Of a stretch of 64,000 nucleotides of DNA, positions 33,766 to 42,629 are shown piece after piece. The stretch is from Cognatishimia sp. 1_MG-2023 (lineage in GTDB: Bacteria; Pseudomonadota; Alphaproteobacteria; Rhodobacterales; Rhodobacteraceae). The stretch lies in NCBI RefSeq assembly GCF_030548175.1, contig NZ_JAUORX010000001.1:558001-622000 (forward strand). The letters run 5' to 3'. Every line of letters begins with the position of its first letter. Position 1 is the first letter of the stretch. Below the pieces are notes generated by a model, which was not told the origin of the DNA, made no database searches, and saw only the letters and a program-made list of their open reading frames with translations. Position numbers and translations under genes: made by a program.

Positions 33766-34608
33766 ATGCATATTGCCCCTCATGATAACCAAAACAAACC
33801 CATCGTGGATGTCGAAGACGCTCTGGTTCCGTTGAATTATTTCAACATTATCAAGCTGAAAAAGGGTGAAGTGTTTGAATACGCTGTCCCCGGATATGAA
33901 ACCTGCGTTGTGCCAGCGACGGGCACTGTTGATGTCGATGTGGACGGTGCTGTCTATCCTGCCTTGGGCCATAGGAGCGTCGATGTTTGGGGCGGCGAGC
34001 CTGAGGGGGTTTATGTGCCCGTTGGCGCCAAAGTGCGGATCACTTGCACCACCGACGCCACCGAAACGTTCATTGCTGGGGCCAAATACGATAAGGTACT
34101 AGAACCTTTTGACGTGCGCATTCCCGATCTGGACATCGTGCAATACGGGTCTGACGACACGAAAACACATCGTAAAATCAAGCACATACTAGGTGCAAAC
34201 CACCACAATAAAGTTGGGCGCTTGTTGGTTAGCGAGCTGTACACAGTGGGCCAAGGCGGCTGGTCTGGTTTCCCAAGCCACAAACATGATACCGACAACC
34301 TGCCTGACGAAACGCGGCACGATGAAACCTATAACTTCCGGTTCAAACCCAACTACGGCTCTGGCGTGCAAATGCTGCAGCGTGAGGACAACAAGCCTGG
34401 GGATGCCTATCACATCATGGATGGCTCTACCCTGTGTATCGACAAGGGCTATCACCCCTGCGCCGTTCTGCCGGGGTATGAAATGTACTATTTCACCATC
34501 CTTGGCGGGCTGAGTCAGCGCAGTTTGAAACAGTATTTCCAACCCACACATGCCGAGCAATTGCACACGATTCCGGGCATCATGGATATGGTGGCAAAGT
34601 TCAAATGA
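33766..34608 (+). CDS. iolB: 5-deoxy-glucuronate isomerase (IolB)
   Basis: A 280-residue bicupin that converts 5-deoxyglucuronate to 2-deoxy-5-keto-gluconate. The C-terminal cupin carries metal-ligand candidates in GGWSGFPSHKHDTDN and ETYNFRF. GYHPCAVLPGYEMYYFT is the family hallmark. AAAGGA precedes the ATG. Its stop overlaps the next gene's start (ATGA). Confidence 0.92.
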   Translation: MHIAPHDNQNKPIVDVEDALVPLNYFNIIKLKKGEVFEYAVPGYETCVVPATGTVDVDVDGAVYPALGHRSVDVWGGEPEGVYVPVGAKVRITCTTDATETFIAGAKYDKVLEPFDVRIPDLDIVQYGSDDTKTHRKIKHILGANHHNKVGRLLVSELYTVGQGGWSGFPSHKHDTDNLPDETRHDETYNFRFKPNYGSGVQMLQREDNKPGDAYHIMDGSTLCIDKGYHPCAVLPGYEMYYFTILGGLSQRSLKQYFQPTHAEQLHTIPGIMDMVAKFK

Positions 34609-35435
34609 GCCTTGTTTCATTGGCAGATGTGCTGCAACCCGCGTTAAAAAATGGGTATGCGGTTGCCGGGCTTGTGACGCTTGGCTGGGAAGAGATGCGT
34701 GCCTATGTTCGGGCGGCGGAGGCCGAGGGGGTTCCTGTGATCTTACAAGCAGGGCCGTCTTGTCGAGAGCATACGCCTTTGCCGGTTTTGGGGAAGATGT
34801 TCACATATTTGGCTGAAACGGCCAGTGTTCCGGTCGTGGCGCATTTGGATCATGGCTATACGGTCGAGGAATGCCGGATCGCGATTGAGAGTGGGTTTAC
34901 CTCTGTTATGTTTGACGGATCGCGCTCCCCTCTTGCACAAAACATTGAAAACACAGGACAAATCGTCGAAATGGCGCATGCTGCTGGCGTGTCTTGCGAG
35001 GGTGAGATTGGATTTGTGGGTTATGCGCAGGGCGAAGCCTCGGCTGGAACGGACCCTGAAGAGGCAGCGCAATTTGCACGAGAGACCGGTGTAGATGCGA
35101 TGGCGATTTCTGTGGGCAATGTTCATTTGCAGCAAGACAAAGAAGGCGGGTTAGACATTCCGCGCATACAAGCCATTGAAAAGGTGACAGAAATTCCACT
35201 TGTCATTCATGGTGGCTCTGGTGTTCCGGTGGCGCAGCGGGTTGAATTGGCGCGGAACTCCAAGATTTGTAAGTTCAATATTGGAACAGAATTGCGGATG
35301 GCTTTTGGTGATGCGCTACGAACTGCGGTTTTGGCAGATGAAACACGGTTTGATCGGGTGCAAATTCTGAAAGAAACCCATGATCCAGTGGTCGCAGCGG
35401 CACGTCAGGTGCTGCGGGCGTTTAAGGGAGAGTGA
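34605..35435 (+). CDS. iolJ: class II aldolase, IolJ-like (6-phospho-5-dehydro-2-deoxygluconate aldolase)
   Basis: A 276-residue zinc-dependent aldolase. HLDHGY supplies the catalytic Asp82 and zinc His83. EGEIGFVGYAQGEA, a late zinc His in IHGGSGVP and the phosphate loop FNIGTE complete the site. In the iol operon it most likely splits the phosphorylated IolC product into dihydroxyacetone phosphate and malonate semialdehyde. By sequence alone it could also be a fructose- or tagatose-bisphosphate aldolase. iolA for the next step is not in the window. Confidence 0.85.
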   Translation: MSLVSLADVLQPALKNGYAVAGLVTLGWEEMRAYVRAAEAEGVPVILQAGPSCREHTPLPVLGKMFTYLAETASVPVVAHLDHGYTVEECRIAIESGFTSVMFDGSRSPLAQNIENTGQIVEMAHAAGVSCEGEIGFVGYAQGEASAGTDPEEAAQFARETGVDAMAISVGNVHLQQDKEGGLDIPRIQAIEKVTEIPLVIHGGSGVPVAQRVELARNSKICKFNIGTELRMAFGDALRTAVLADETRFDRVQILKETHDPVVAAARQVLRAFKGE

Positions 35436-35436
35436 C

Positions 35437-36426
35437 ATGCTAAACATCGGATTATTAGGCTGTGGACGCATCGGGCAAGTCCACGCGAAATCCATACAAC
35501 ACATTGAAAACGCTCGTGTTACTGTGGTGGCGGATGCTTTTCCAGAACCGGCAGCAGCGCTTGCAGCGCAGGCAAATGCGCAGGTTTTATCGCCCGAAGA
35601 ACTGATCCAAAGCGGTGATGTAGACGCGGTTGTGATTGGGACGCCGACGGATACGCATTATGATTTGATTCATCTTGCGGCTGAGGCCGGCAAGGCGATT
35701 TTCTGCGAAAAGCCGGTTGATATGTCCGCGGATCGCATTCGCGAATGCATTGATATCGTTGAGAAAAAAAATGTACCTTTTTTGGCGGCTTTTAACAGAA
35801 GATTTGATCCAAATTTTTCCAATCTTCAAAATCGAATTGGTCATGGGCAGATTGGCGACGTTGAAATCGTGACGATTCAATCGCGTGATCCCTCGCCTCC
35901 GCCGGTGTCATACATCAAAAGTTCGGGCGGATTATTTCGTGACATGATGATCCATGACCTTGATATGGCTCGGTTTTTATTGGGCGAAGAACCGGTCTCT
36001 CTCTACGCAACGGGGTCTGCTTTGGTGGACCCCGCGATTGGAGAGGCGGGCGATATTGATACGGCTGCGGTTGTGTTGACGACGGGGTCTGGGAAGGTCT
36101 GTCAGATCTCGAACTCGCGTCGGGCGACCTATGGCTATGACCAACGAATCGAAGTGCATGGGTCAGCAGGCATGTTGCGGGCCGCGAATGTGCTTGAAAA
36201 CACTGTAGAAATTGCGACCGAGCAAGGGTTCGCAGCGGCCCCTGCGCAGCATTTCTTTTTGGAACGCTATGAGGCTGCTTATCGTGCCGAGATGCTCGCC
36301 TTTATCCAAGGGGTGACGGCGGGAACACCAATGTCTCCAAGCATTTACGACGGTTTGCAGGCGCAGGTTTTGGCGGATGCGGCGACGGAATCCTATCAAA
36401 CTGGGCTACCCGTTAAGCTGAGTTAA
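35437..36426 (+). CDS. iolG: inositol 2-dehydrogenase (IolG-like)
   Basis: A 329-residue Gfo/Idh/MocA dehydrogenase starting NIGLLGCGRIGQVHAKSI. The motif EKPVDMS carries the substrate Lys, NRRFDPNF is typical of IolG, and DMMIHDLDMARFLLG has the catalytic Asp/His pair. It probably oxidises myo-inositol to scyllo-inosose. The ATG at 35437 is one base after the iolJ stop; longer starts would overlap iolJ. It is the last gene of the operon, followed by a terminator. Confidence 0.9.
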   Translation: MLNIGLLGCGRIGQVHAKSIQHIENARVTVVADAFPEPAAALAAQANAQVLSPEELIQSGDVDAVVIGTPTDTHYDLIHLAAEAGKAIFCEKPVDMSADRIRECIDIVEKKNVPFLAAFNRRFDPNFSNLQNRIGHGQIGDVEIVTIQSRDPSPPPVSYIKSSGGLFRDMMIHDLDMARFLLGEEPVSLYATGSALVDPAIGEAGDIDTAAVVLTTGSGKVCQISNSRRATYGYDQRIEVHGSAGMLRAANVLENTVEIATEQGFAAAPAQHFFLERYEAAYRAEMLAFIQGVTAGTPMSPSIYDGLQAQVLADAATESYQTGLPVKLS

Positions 36427-36447
36427 CACATAGCAAACGTTAAAGAA

Positions 36448-36472
36448 AAAGGCCCGCGCGTGCGGGCCTTTT
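36448..36472 (+). terminator. terminator after the iol operon
   Basis: A ten-base GC-rich stem, AAAGGCCCGC (36448-36457) and GCGGGCCTTT (36462-36471), has a four-base loop, T at 36472 and an A-rich left flank. It could also serve transcripts coming from the right. Confidence 0.85.
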
Positions 36473-36493
36473 ACGTTTTGAAAATCTGGAAAT

Positions 36494-36531
36494 TCGTACG
36501 TTTCGCCGTCTGAAACGTACGATTCCTTTTT
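36494..36531. terminator. second hairpin between iolG and the SulP gene
   Basis: A perfect 11-base stem, TCGTACGTTTC (36494-36504) and GAAACGTACGA (36512-36522), is followed on the plus strand by TTCCTTTTT. It abuts the SulP stop codon at 36530, so it may stop read-through from the iol side. Confidence 0.65.
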
Positions 36532-38377
36532 AAGCCTGTTCATCCTCGGATGTCGGGTGACCCGGCTGATTTTTACATTCGATGAACACCCGCAGTTTGC
36601 AGGTCTCGCAAACGGATGGGTCCATCTGTGGAACCATGGCCGACACCATCTCGCGTTTGCGGCGGAAGATGTGGGATTTGCCGACCAATTTGGTGACATG
36701 GAACTGATCCATCTGGCGGCGCAGTGGCGGGTAGCGGCCGACGATATTTAGGCTGCCGCCGATCTCTTTGCGGTTGCGGCTTTCTTCGATCAGCCATTCA
36801 GAGCCTGCCAAATCCATACCGACGGAGCCGTCGATCAGAATGCCGAGGTGTTTTTGTTCTGGGCGGCGCTTTTCGAGTTTTCGGAATTCTTTTTCCAGAT
36901 ACTCCACCGCACCGAAATACATCGGACCTTGGACACGTAGGAAGACGGCCTGTGGGCACTCTGGCAGCTTCCAGTGGATTGGGCTCATGAAGGGGCGGCC
37001 TTCGACGTCGGCGTTGGGCACGTTCACTGGCAGGCCCGGACGCATGGTTTGGCGCAGGAACAAGGACAGTGAAACGATGACGCCCGCGTAGATCGCGAAT
37101 TCTAGGTCGACCAGTAGGACAACGATGAAGGTGATCAATAGGATTGCTGTTTCAGACGGGCTGCTGGTCAGGATGTGTTTGATCTCTTTTACGTCGATCA
37201 ATTTCCACGCGACGAGCATGATCAGACCGGCCATAGCGGGGATCGGGATATAGGCGATTAGCGGGCTGACCAGCAGCAAGATCACCAAGAGGAAGATCGC
37301 GGCGAGGATGGCGGCCAGCGGGGTTTTCGCCCCTGCTTCGAGGTTGAGTGAGCTACGGGTGAAAGAGCCGGAGCCCATGTAGGCCGAGAAGAAAGACCCG
37401 CCGATGTTAGAAAGACCTTGGCCGATGATCTCTTGGTTGGAATTGAGCGATTGGTGCGATTGCAATGACATGGCGCGGGCGATTGAAACCGCCTCTAGCA
37501 GGCCGATCAGAGCAAGGGCAAAGGCCCCTTGGGACAGGTCGCGGAAGATGGCGAAAGACATCTCTGGGACGGCGACCGGAGGGATACCTGAGCTGATGGG
37601 TTGCACGAAGATCACGCCGTGGGATTGGGCGTCTAGCGCATAGGCCAAGGCGCTGCCTGCGGTCAGGGCGATCAGGTAGTTTGGCCAGTTTTTGCGGTAG
37701 CGCTTGACCAAAACGGCCACGATGAGCGTGGTGAATGAGACGGCCAGAACATGGGGGCTGAGCGTGGGTAAGGCGTGCCAGAGCTCCCTCCCAAATTCGA
37801 CAAGTTCATCCGGCCTGGGCAGGGATTTTCCTATGAATCCGGGGAGTTGACTAAGAAAGATCAGGACCGCCGCGCCCGCAGTAAAGCCGACCATGACTGA
37901 GTGAGATACAAGGCTGACAAGCTGGCCGAGGTTCACAAGGCCGAGGAAGAGCTGAAAGAAGCCCGCAAGCAGCGTGATGCTGAAAACGGCTGCGATGAAC
38001 TCTGGGGAGCCGGGTACGAAATGCTCGGACAAGGTGGCGAAGATCACGACGGAAATCGCAGTGGTCGGGCCGGACACCAAGTGCCAAGAGCTGCCAAAGA
38101 ACGCGGCGATCACAGGGGTGATCATTGCAGTATAAAGGCCGTATTGCGGAGGAAGGCCCGCGATGGCGGCAAAGGCGATGCCCTGCGGCAGAACGATTGC
38201 GGCGTTGGTGAGGCCTGCAAAAACATCCGCGCGGAAGGTTTCGCGGTTGACCATCGGGAACCAATCGAGAAAAGGCATCATTGCGCGTACGCGTGCCTTT
38301 GCGCTGACCTTTTGTTTGGTCGCGGGGGGCGCGATGTGCGGCGCTTCTTCTGCAGGTCGTCCGAAACGCCAAGTCAT
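36530..38377 (-). CDS. SulP-family anion transporter with STAS domain
   Basis: A 615-residue inner-membrane transporter. The SulP core begins DVFAGLTNAAIVLPQGIAFAAIAGLPPQYGLY (two halves: DVFAGLTNAAIVLPQ and AIAGLPPQYGLYTA). About a dozen membrane segments follow, including IGGSFFSAYMGSGSFTRSS. A cytosolic STAS domain begins near QAVFLRVQGPMYFGAVEYLE. The extreme C-terminus adds a short Cys motif, CETCKLRVFIEC, that ordinary SulP proteins do not have. Anion substrate (sulfate, bicarbonate or other) is unknown. ATG 38377 follows AAGGAAGG. Confidence 0.88.
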   Translation of the reverse strand: MTWRFGRPAEEAPHIAPPATKQKVSAKARVRAMMPFLDWFPMVNRETFRADVFAGLTNAAIVLPQGIAFAAIAGLPPQYGLYTAMITPVIAAFFGSSWHLVSGPTTAISVVIFATLSEHFVPGSPEFIAAVFSITLLAGFFQLFLGLVNLGQLVSLVSHSVMVGFTAGAAVLIFLSQLPGFIGKSLPRPDELVEFGRELWHALPTLSPHVLAVSFTTLIVAVLVKRYRKNWPNYLIALTAGSALAYALDAQSHGVIFVQPISSGIPPVAVPEMSFAIFRDLSQGAFALALIGLLEAVSIARAMSLQSHQSLNSNQEIIGQGLSNIGGSFFSAYMGSGSFTRSSLNLEAGAKTPLAAILAAIFLLVILLLVSPLIAYIPIPAMAGLIMLVAWKLIDVKEIKHILTSSPSETAILLITFIVVLLVDLEFAIYAGVIVSLSLFLRQTMRPGLPVNVPNADVEGRPFMSPIHWKLPECPQAVFLRVQGPMYFGAVEYLEKEFRKLEKRRPEQKHLGILIDGSVGMDLAGSEWLIEESRNRKEIGGSLNIVGRYPPLRRQMDQFHVTKLVGKSHIFRRKREMVSAMVPQMDPSVCETCKLRVFIECKNQPGHPTSEDEQA

Positions 38378-38782
38378 ACGTGAAAGCCTTCCTTTGCTGT
38401 CGTCCTGATCGAACGTCTGGCTGCGGTCCTTCGCCGAACATCTTGTCGGCTGAATTTTCAAGAGTGGCGATTGCCGCCAAAGGCTGCCACAGAATCCATG
38501 GTCTGGGCAGTTATGAGACTATTAGTCCCAAAAATTGATGTTTGCAATGCGATGCCCTGCGGCGTTTTCGGCTGAATAGCGGGTTTTGTCGTTTCCTACA
38601 TTTGACGCATTTTCGAAACTCTGATGATGTTGCCGATATGCGTCAAATATCTGATTAAATTAATCGGATTGACTATCCCGATTAATTAAGTCAGAAAACA
38701 GCTTATCTCGGAAATTCCAATTTCAGCTTGAGACCCGCGGTTTCAGGCACGGTTAAACACGTCTTATTATCAGGATCAGTAT
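38378..38782. promoter_or_regulatory. 405-base divergent control region between sulP and the imelysin operon
   Basis: No gene is seen in this interval. It holds an inverted repeat with perfect 11-base arms, ATTTGACGCAT (38600-38610) and ATGCGTCAAAT (38638-38648). A longer dyad follows immediately, with arms at 38651-38667 and 38678-38694 that match in 15 of 17 positions (CTGA...AATTAATCGG). The second dyad is AT-rich and ends 89 bases before the imelysin start. Iron-responsive regulators of alphaproteobacteria often bind such sites, but I cannot assign one. Confidence 0.6.
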
Positions 38783-40048
38783 ATGAAACTCGTCACATCT
38801 AGCGTTGCTTTTATTTTGGCAAGCACCAGCGCCTTTGCGGGCGGTCATGCCTCGCAAGAGGCCGTTTTGGCCAACTATGCGAATATCGCCGAAGCGAAAT
38901 ATGCCGATAGCCTTGCGACTGCGAAAGTGTTGCAGGCTGCGGTTGCGACTTTGGCGGATAAGCCATCCGCCGAGAACCTAGAAGCCGCAAAGAAAGCATG
39001 GCTCGCGGCCCGTGTACCCTATCAGCAGACCGAGGTGTTCCGTTTTGGGAATGCGATTGTGGATGACTGGGAAGGCAAGGTGAACGCATGGCCATTGGAC
39101 GAAGGTCTGATTGACTATGTGGATGCAGCGTATGGGGGCGCGACGGATGAGAATGCGGTTGCTGTGTTGAACGTGATTGCGAACCCAATGTTTGAATTGG
39201 GTGGCACAACGGTTGATGCAACTATGATCACCCCTGCTCTGCTGGAAGAGACATTGCAAGAAGCGGATGGCGTCGAGGCGAATGTGGCGACAGGCTATCA
39301 CGCGATTGAGTTCCTGCTGTGGGGCCAAGATTTGAATGGCCATGGCGCAGGTGCTGGTGCGCGTCCTTGGACTGATTACGCGGCAGGTGATGACTGCACA
39401 GGTGGCAATTGTGATCGTCGGGCGGAATATCTGATCGCGGCGACGGATTTGTTGGTGTCTGATCTGGATTGGATGGTGGCACAGTGGGCTGAGGCTGGCG
39501 CGGCACGGGCAGAATTGCTGGCGGATCAAAACGCGGGCATCGTTGCGATGCTGACTGGTATGGGCTCTTTGTCTTATGGGGAGCAAGCGGGCGAACGGAT
39601 GCGTCTTGGTCTGATGCTGAACGATCCTGAAGAAGAGCATGATTGTTTCTCTGACAACACACACAACAGCCACTACTACGATGGGCTTGGTGTGCAGAAC
39701 GTCTATTTTGGCGCCTATACCCGGATTGATGGCACTGTAGTGTCCGGCCCGTCCTTGTCTAATCTGGTGATGGCAAAGGACGCGGCACTGGATGCCGAGA
39801 TGAAGGGCAAGTTGTTCACAACCATGAAGGCCCTTGGCGCGATCAAAACAGCGGCGGAAGCTGGGTTTGCCTATGACCAAATGCTAGAGCGCGGCAATGA
39901 CGCGGGCGAAGCCTTGGTTATGGGTGGTGTGACTGGTTTGATTGATCAGACCAAAACGATTGAGCGTGTTGTGACAGCGCTTGAGCTAGAGAACATCGCG
40001 TTTGAAGGGTCCGACTCTTTGGACAACCCAACCGCCGTATTTAACTAA
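38783..40048 (+). CDS. imelysin-family (IrpA/ICMP-like) periplasmic protein
   Basis: A 421-residue secreted protein with a signal peptide (cleavage near FAGGHA). It contains the imelysin/peptidase M75 double helical-bundle fold and an intact GxHxxE motif (G171, H173, E176 in GYHAIEFLLWGQD). Imelysin proteins with this motif take part in iron uptake and are thought to bind a metal. The large form plus a following di-haem protein, a second imelysin and DUF1513 is a recurrent iron-regulated module. It is the first gene of that operon. Confidence 0.88.
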   Translation: MKLVTSSVAFILASTSAFAGGHASQEAVLANYANIAEAKYADSLATAKVLQAAVATLADKPSAENLEAAKKAWLAARVPYQQTEVFRFGNAIVDDWEGKVNAWPLDEGLIDYVDAAYGGATDENAVAVLNVIANPMFELGGTTVDATMITPALLEETLQEADGVEANVATGYHAIEFLLWGQDLNGHGAGAGARPWTDYAAGDDCTGGNCDRRAEYLIAATDLLVSDLDWMVAQWAEAGAARAELLADQNAGIVAMLTGMGSLSYGEQAGERMRLGLMLNDPEEEHDCFSDNTHNSHYYDGLGVQNVYFGAYTRIDGTVVSGPSLSNLVMAKDAALDAEMKGKLFTTMKALGAIKTAAEAGFAYDQMLERGNDAGEALVMGGVTGLIDQTKTIERVVTALELENIAFEGSDSLDNPTAVFN

Positions 40049-40064
40049 TACTTTCAAAGAGAAA

Positions 40065-40093
40065 AGCCGTGGCGGAACGCGCACGCCACGGCT
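40065..40093 (+). terminator. intercistronic hairpin after the first imelysin gene
   Basis: A perfect ten-base stem, AGCCGTGGCG (40065-40074) and CGCCACGGCT (40084-40093), lies between the imelysin stop and the ribosome-binding site of the next gene. ATTTAAGGA follows without a T-run. A role in differential expression or mRNA stability is more likely than full termination. Confidence 0.6.
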
Positions 40094-40110
40094 ATTTAAG
40101 GATATTTCTT

Positions 40111-41625
40111 ATGAACCGCACATTGTGCGCAGCCACCTTGGCGTTGATTGCCTCGGCCGCGAATTCTGGTCCTTTGGACGAGCCGCATCTGGACATCATT
40201 CCACGTACGGCCGCTGAACAGGATCGCATCACCGCCGCAACGCAGTTGGCGACACGCTTTGACGCCCCGCAACAGTTTGAAGAAAACAGTGCGGGTGCTG
40301 CCACTGTCCGCGCCCGAACAGATGCAAACGCGTTTTCTGATCCCTCTGGCAATATCAGTTTTGACAAAGAGCTGGACTTTAAGGTTGGGAATGGTTTTTT
40401 CCGCAAGATATGGGTGAGTTCGCCCTCGTCTACCTTGGCGTCCGATGGGTTGGGGCCGATTTACAATGCGCGGTCGTGTCAGCGGTGCCACATCAAAGAT
40501 GGGCGTGGGCATCCGCCAGAAGATCACGATGATAATGCGGTTTCGATGTTTTTGCGTGTCTCGATCCCCGGTGATGCGCGTCACGCGATGGCAGAGATCG
40601 AGGACTATATCGCGACAGCGTCAGAGCCGACCTATGGCACGCAATTGCAAGACAGTTCAGTTGCGAATGTGCCTGCTGAATATCGCTTGCAAATAGATTA
40701 CACGGAGACCGAGGTGGCCTTGTCCGGTGGTGAGACAGCGCATTTACGCGTGCCGACCTATACGGCTGCGGATTTGGGGTATGGGCCGTTGCATCCAGAG
40801 GCGATGTTATCGCCGCGGGTTGCGCCGCAGATGATTGGACTGGGCTTGCTAGAGGCCATTCCTGCGGCAGATATTCTGGCGCTTGCGGACCCGGATGATG
40901 CGGATGGGAATGGGATTTCTGGCCGCGCCAATATCGTGTGGTCGAAAGAATTCGAAACGCCCATGTTGGGCCGTTTTGGTTTGAAGGCGGGCAATCCGAC
41001 GGTGATGCAGCAATCGGCGGGCGCTTTTGCCGGTGACATCGGGATTTCCAATCCGTTGTTTCCAACGCCGCAGGGGGAGTGCACTGACCTACAGGCTGAT
41101 TGTCTGGCGGCCCCGCATGGAGATGGCGGCGACCGCGTGTTTGAAATTGATCAGGCTGCGCTGGATTTAACGGTGTTTTACAGCCGCAATCTGGGTGTTC
41201 CTGCCCGACGTGATGTGGCGGATGCAGACGTGCTGCGCGGTAAGCAGGTGTTTTACGAAACGGGCTGTACGGGATGTCATCAGCCTAGCTTTGTGACGCA
41301 TCGTTTGAAGGATCGACCCGAGCAGAGTTTTCAATTGATTTGGCCCTATACGGATATGTTGTTGCATGACATGGGGCCGGGATTGGCGGACAACCGCCCC
41401 GAAGCGCGGGCGACGGGCACTGAATGGCGCACGCCGCCACTGTGGGGCATTGGATTGACCGAGCAAGTGTCTGGCCACACGTATTTTCTGCATGATGGAC
41501 GGGCGCGGACCCTGTTGGAGGCTGTGCTGTGGCATGGTGGAGAAGCACAGACGCAGCGGGATGCGGTTGTGACATTGCCGCCTGCGGATCGTGCGGCATT
41601 GATCCGGTTTCTGGAGAGCCTGTGA
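40111..41625 (+). CDS. di-haem oxidoreductase family protein (DUF1111)
   Basis: A 504-residue periplasmic c-type cytochrome of the di-haem oxidoreductase/peroxidase-like family. A signal peptide covers about the first 18 residues. Haem-binding sites are C123-QRC-H127 and C386-TGC-H390. Acidic loops such as DPDDADGNGISG resemble calcium-binding regions of this family. ATG 40111 follows AAGGA; the open frame from GTG 40069 would run through the hairpin. It probably handles electron transfer or redox change of iron together with the imelysins. Confidence 0.88.
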   Translation: MNRTLCAATLALIASAANSGPLDEPHLDIIPRTAAEQDRITAATQLATRFDAPQQFEENSAGAATVRARTDANAFSDPSGNISFDKELDFKVGNGFFRKIWVSSPSSTLASDGLGPIYNARSCQRCHIKDGRGHPPEDHDDNAVSMFLRVSIPGDARHAMAEIEDYIATASEPTYGTQLQDSSVANVPAEYRLQIDYTETEVALSGGETAHLRVPTYTAADLGYGPLHPEAMLSPRVAPQMIGLGLLEAIPAADILALADPDDADGNGISGRANIVWSKEFETPMLGRFGLKAGNPTVMQQSAGAFAGDIGISNPLFPTPQGECTDLQADCLAAPHGDGGDRVFEIDQAALDLTVFYSRNLGVPARRDVADADVLRGKQVFYETGCTGCHQPSFVTHRLKDRPEQSFQLIWPYTDMLLHDMGPGLADNRPEARATGTEWRTPPLWGIGLTEQVSGHTYFLHDGRARTLLEAVLWHGGEAQTQRDAVVTLPPADRAALIRFLESL

Positions 41626-42629
41626 TGTTAAGAAAGGTCAGCATCGCATTGATATGTATGGCGCATTCCGCAATGGCGGATCAGGCTATTGTGGGCCGTT
41701 TTCTGGATGAGCATGCGCTGCCTGCCTTTGATCAGTTGGACAGGAGTGCTGCAAATTTGGCTGAGGTTTCAGCAACGCATTGTGACGGGCAGTCGCCGGA
41801 ATTGCTGGCGGCTTATGGTCAGGCCTTTGATGCCTGGGTTGGGGTGAGCCATATACGTGTCGGGCCATCTGAAGAAGAGGACCGCGCCTTTGCATTGGCG
41901 TTTTGGCCGGACACCAAGGGGTTCACAGCGAAGTCGTTGAACGCATTGATCAAGGCTGCGGATCCGGTGGTGTATGAGCCAGAGGGTTTTGCGTCGATTT
42001 CCATCGCGGCGCGCGGGTTTTATGCGTTGGAGTTTCTGCTGTTTGACGCAGGATTGCAGGATGCTGAAACGGCGACCTATCGGTGTGATTTGGTTCGGGC
42101 CATTGCCCATGAGATTCACCAAAATGCGGCCGCGATAAAGTGGGGTTGGCAGGGGTATCAGGATGTTCTGCGTGTGCCTTCCGCTGACGGGCCATACAAA
42201 GATGACACTGAGGCGCTGCGCGAGGTCTTTAAGGCGTTGCATACGGGATTACAGTTTACATCTGATGCCCGATTGGGGCGACCGCTTGGCACGTTTGAAC
42301 GGCCTCGGCCACGGCGTGCAGAGGCATGGCGATCAGAGCGATCTGCACGGCACGTTCAGCTGGCGTTGGTTGCGAGTTATGAACTGGCTTTGATGCTGGC
42401 GGCGGATGAGCCGCTGATCACGCAATCGCTGCAGGCGGCCTATGATCGTACGATTGAGCTGGTTGAGCAGATTGATGATCCGGCCTTTGCCGGGGTGGCT
42501 GATCCGTCTGGGCGGTTCCGGGTTGAGGTTTTACGGCAAGCCGTTGATCGTATTCGGGAAATCGTGACCCTTGAGCTGGCACCTGCGTTGGGGGTGACGG
42601 CGGGCTTTAACTCTTTGGACGGTGATTAA
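41625..42629 (+). CDS. second imelysin-family protein with altered GxHxxE motif
   Basis: A 334-residue secreted protein, with a signal peptide ending near AMADQ, and an imelysin fold. The position equivalent to GxHxxE reads G131-F-Y133-A-L-E136, so the His is replaced by Tyr while the downstream FLLFD is kept. The start overlaps the upstream stop by one base (TGATG). It is shorter than the first imelysin and probably a specialised partner rather than a duplicate. Confidence 0.85.
   Translation: MLRKVSIALICMAHSAMADQAIVGRFLDEHALPAFDQLDRSAANLAEVSATHCDGQSPELLAAYGQAFDAWVGVSHIRVGPSEEEDRAFALAFWPDTKGFTAKSLNALIKAADPVVYEPEGFASISIAARGFYALEFLLFDAGLQDAETATYRCDLVRAIAHEIHQNAAAIKWGWQGYQDVLRVPSADGPYKDDTEALREVFKALHTGLQFTSDARLGRPLGTFERPRPRRAEAWRSERSARHVQLALVASYELALMLAADEPLITQSLQAAYDRTIELVEQIDDPAFAGVADPSGRFRVEVLRQAVDRIREIVTLELAPALGVTAGFNSLDGD

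Noticed and set aside
38462-38600. Possible riboswitch or leader upstream of the SulP gene
   Set aside because: Only a short GACTA/TAGTC palindrome is visible; no riboswitch core that I recognise.
38978-39880. 300-codon minus-strand frame opposite imelysin 1
   Set aside because: It is a shadow frame inside an imelysin gene with an intact GxHxxE motif; no domain is visible.
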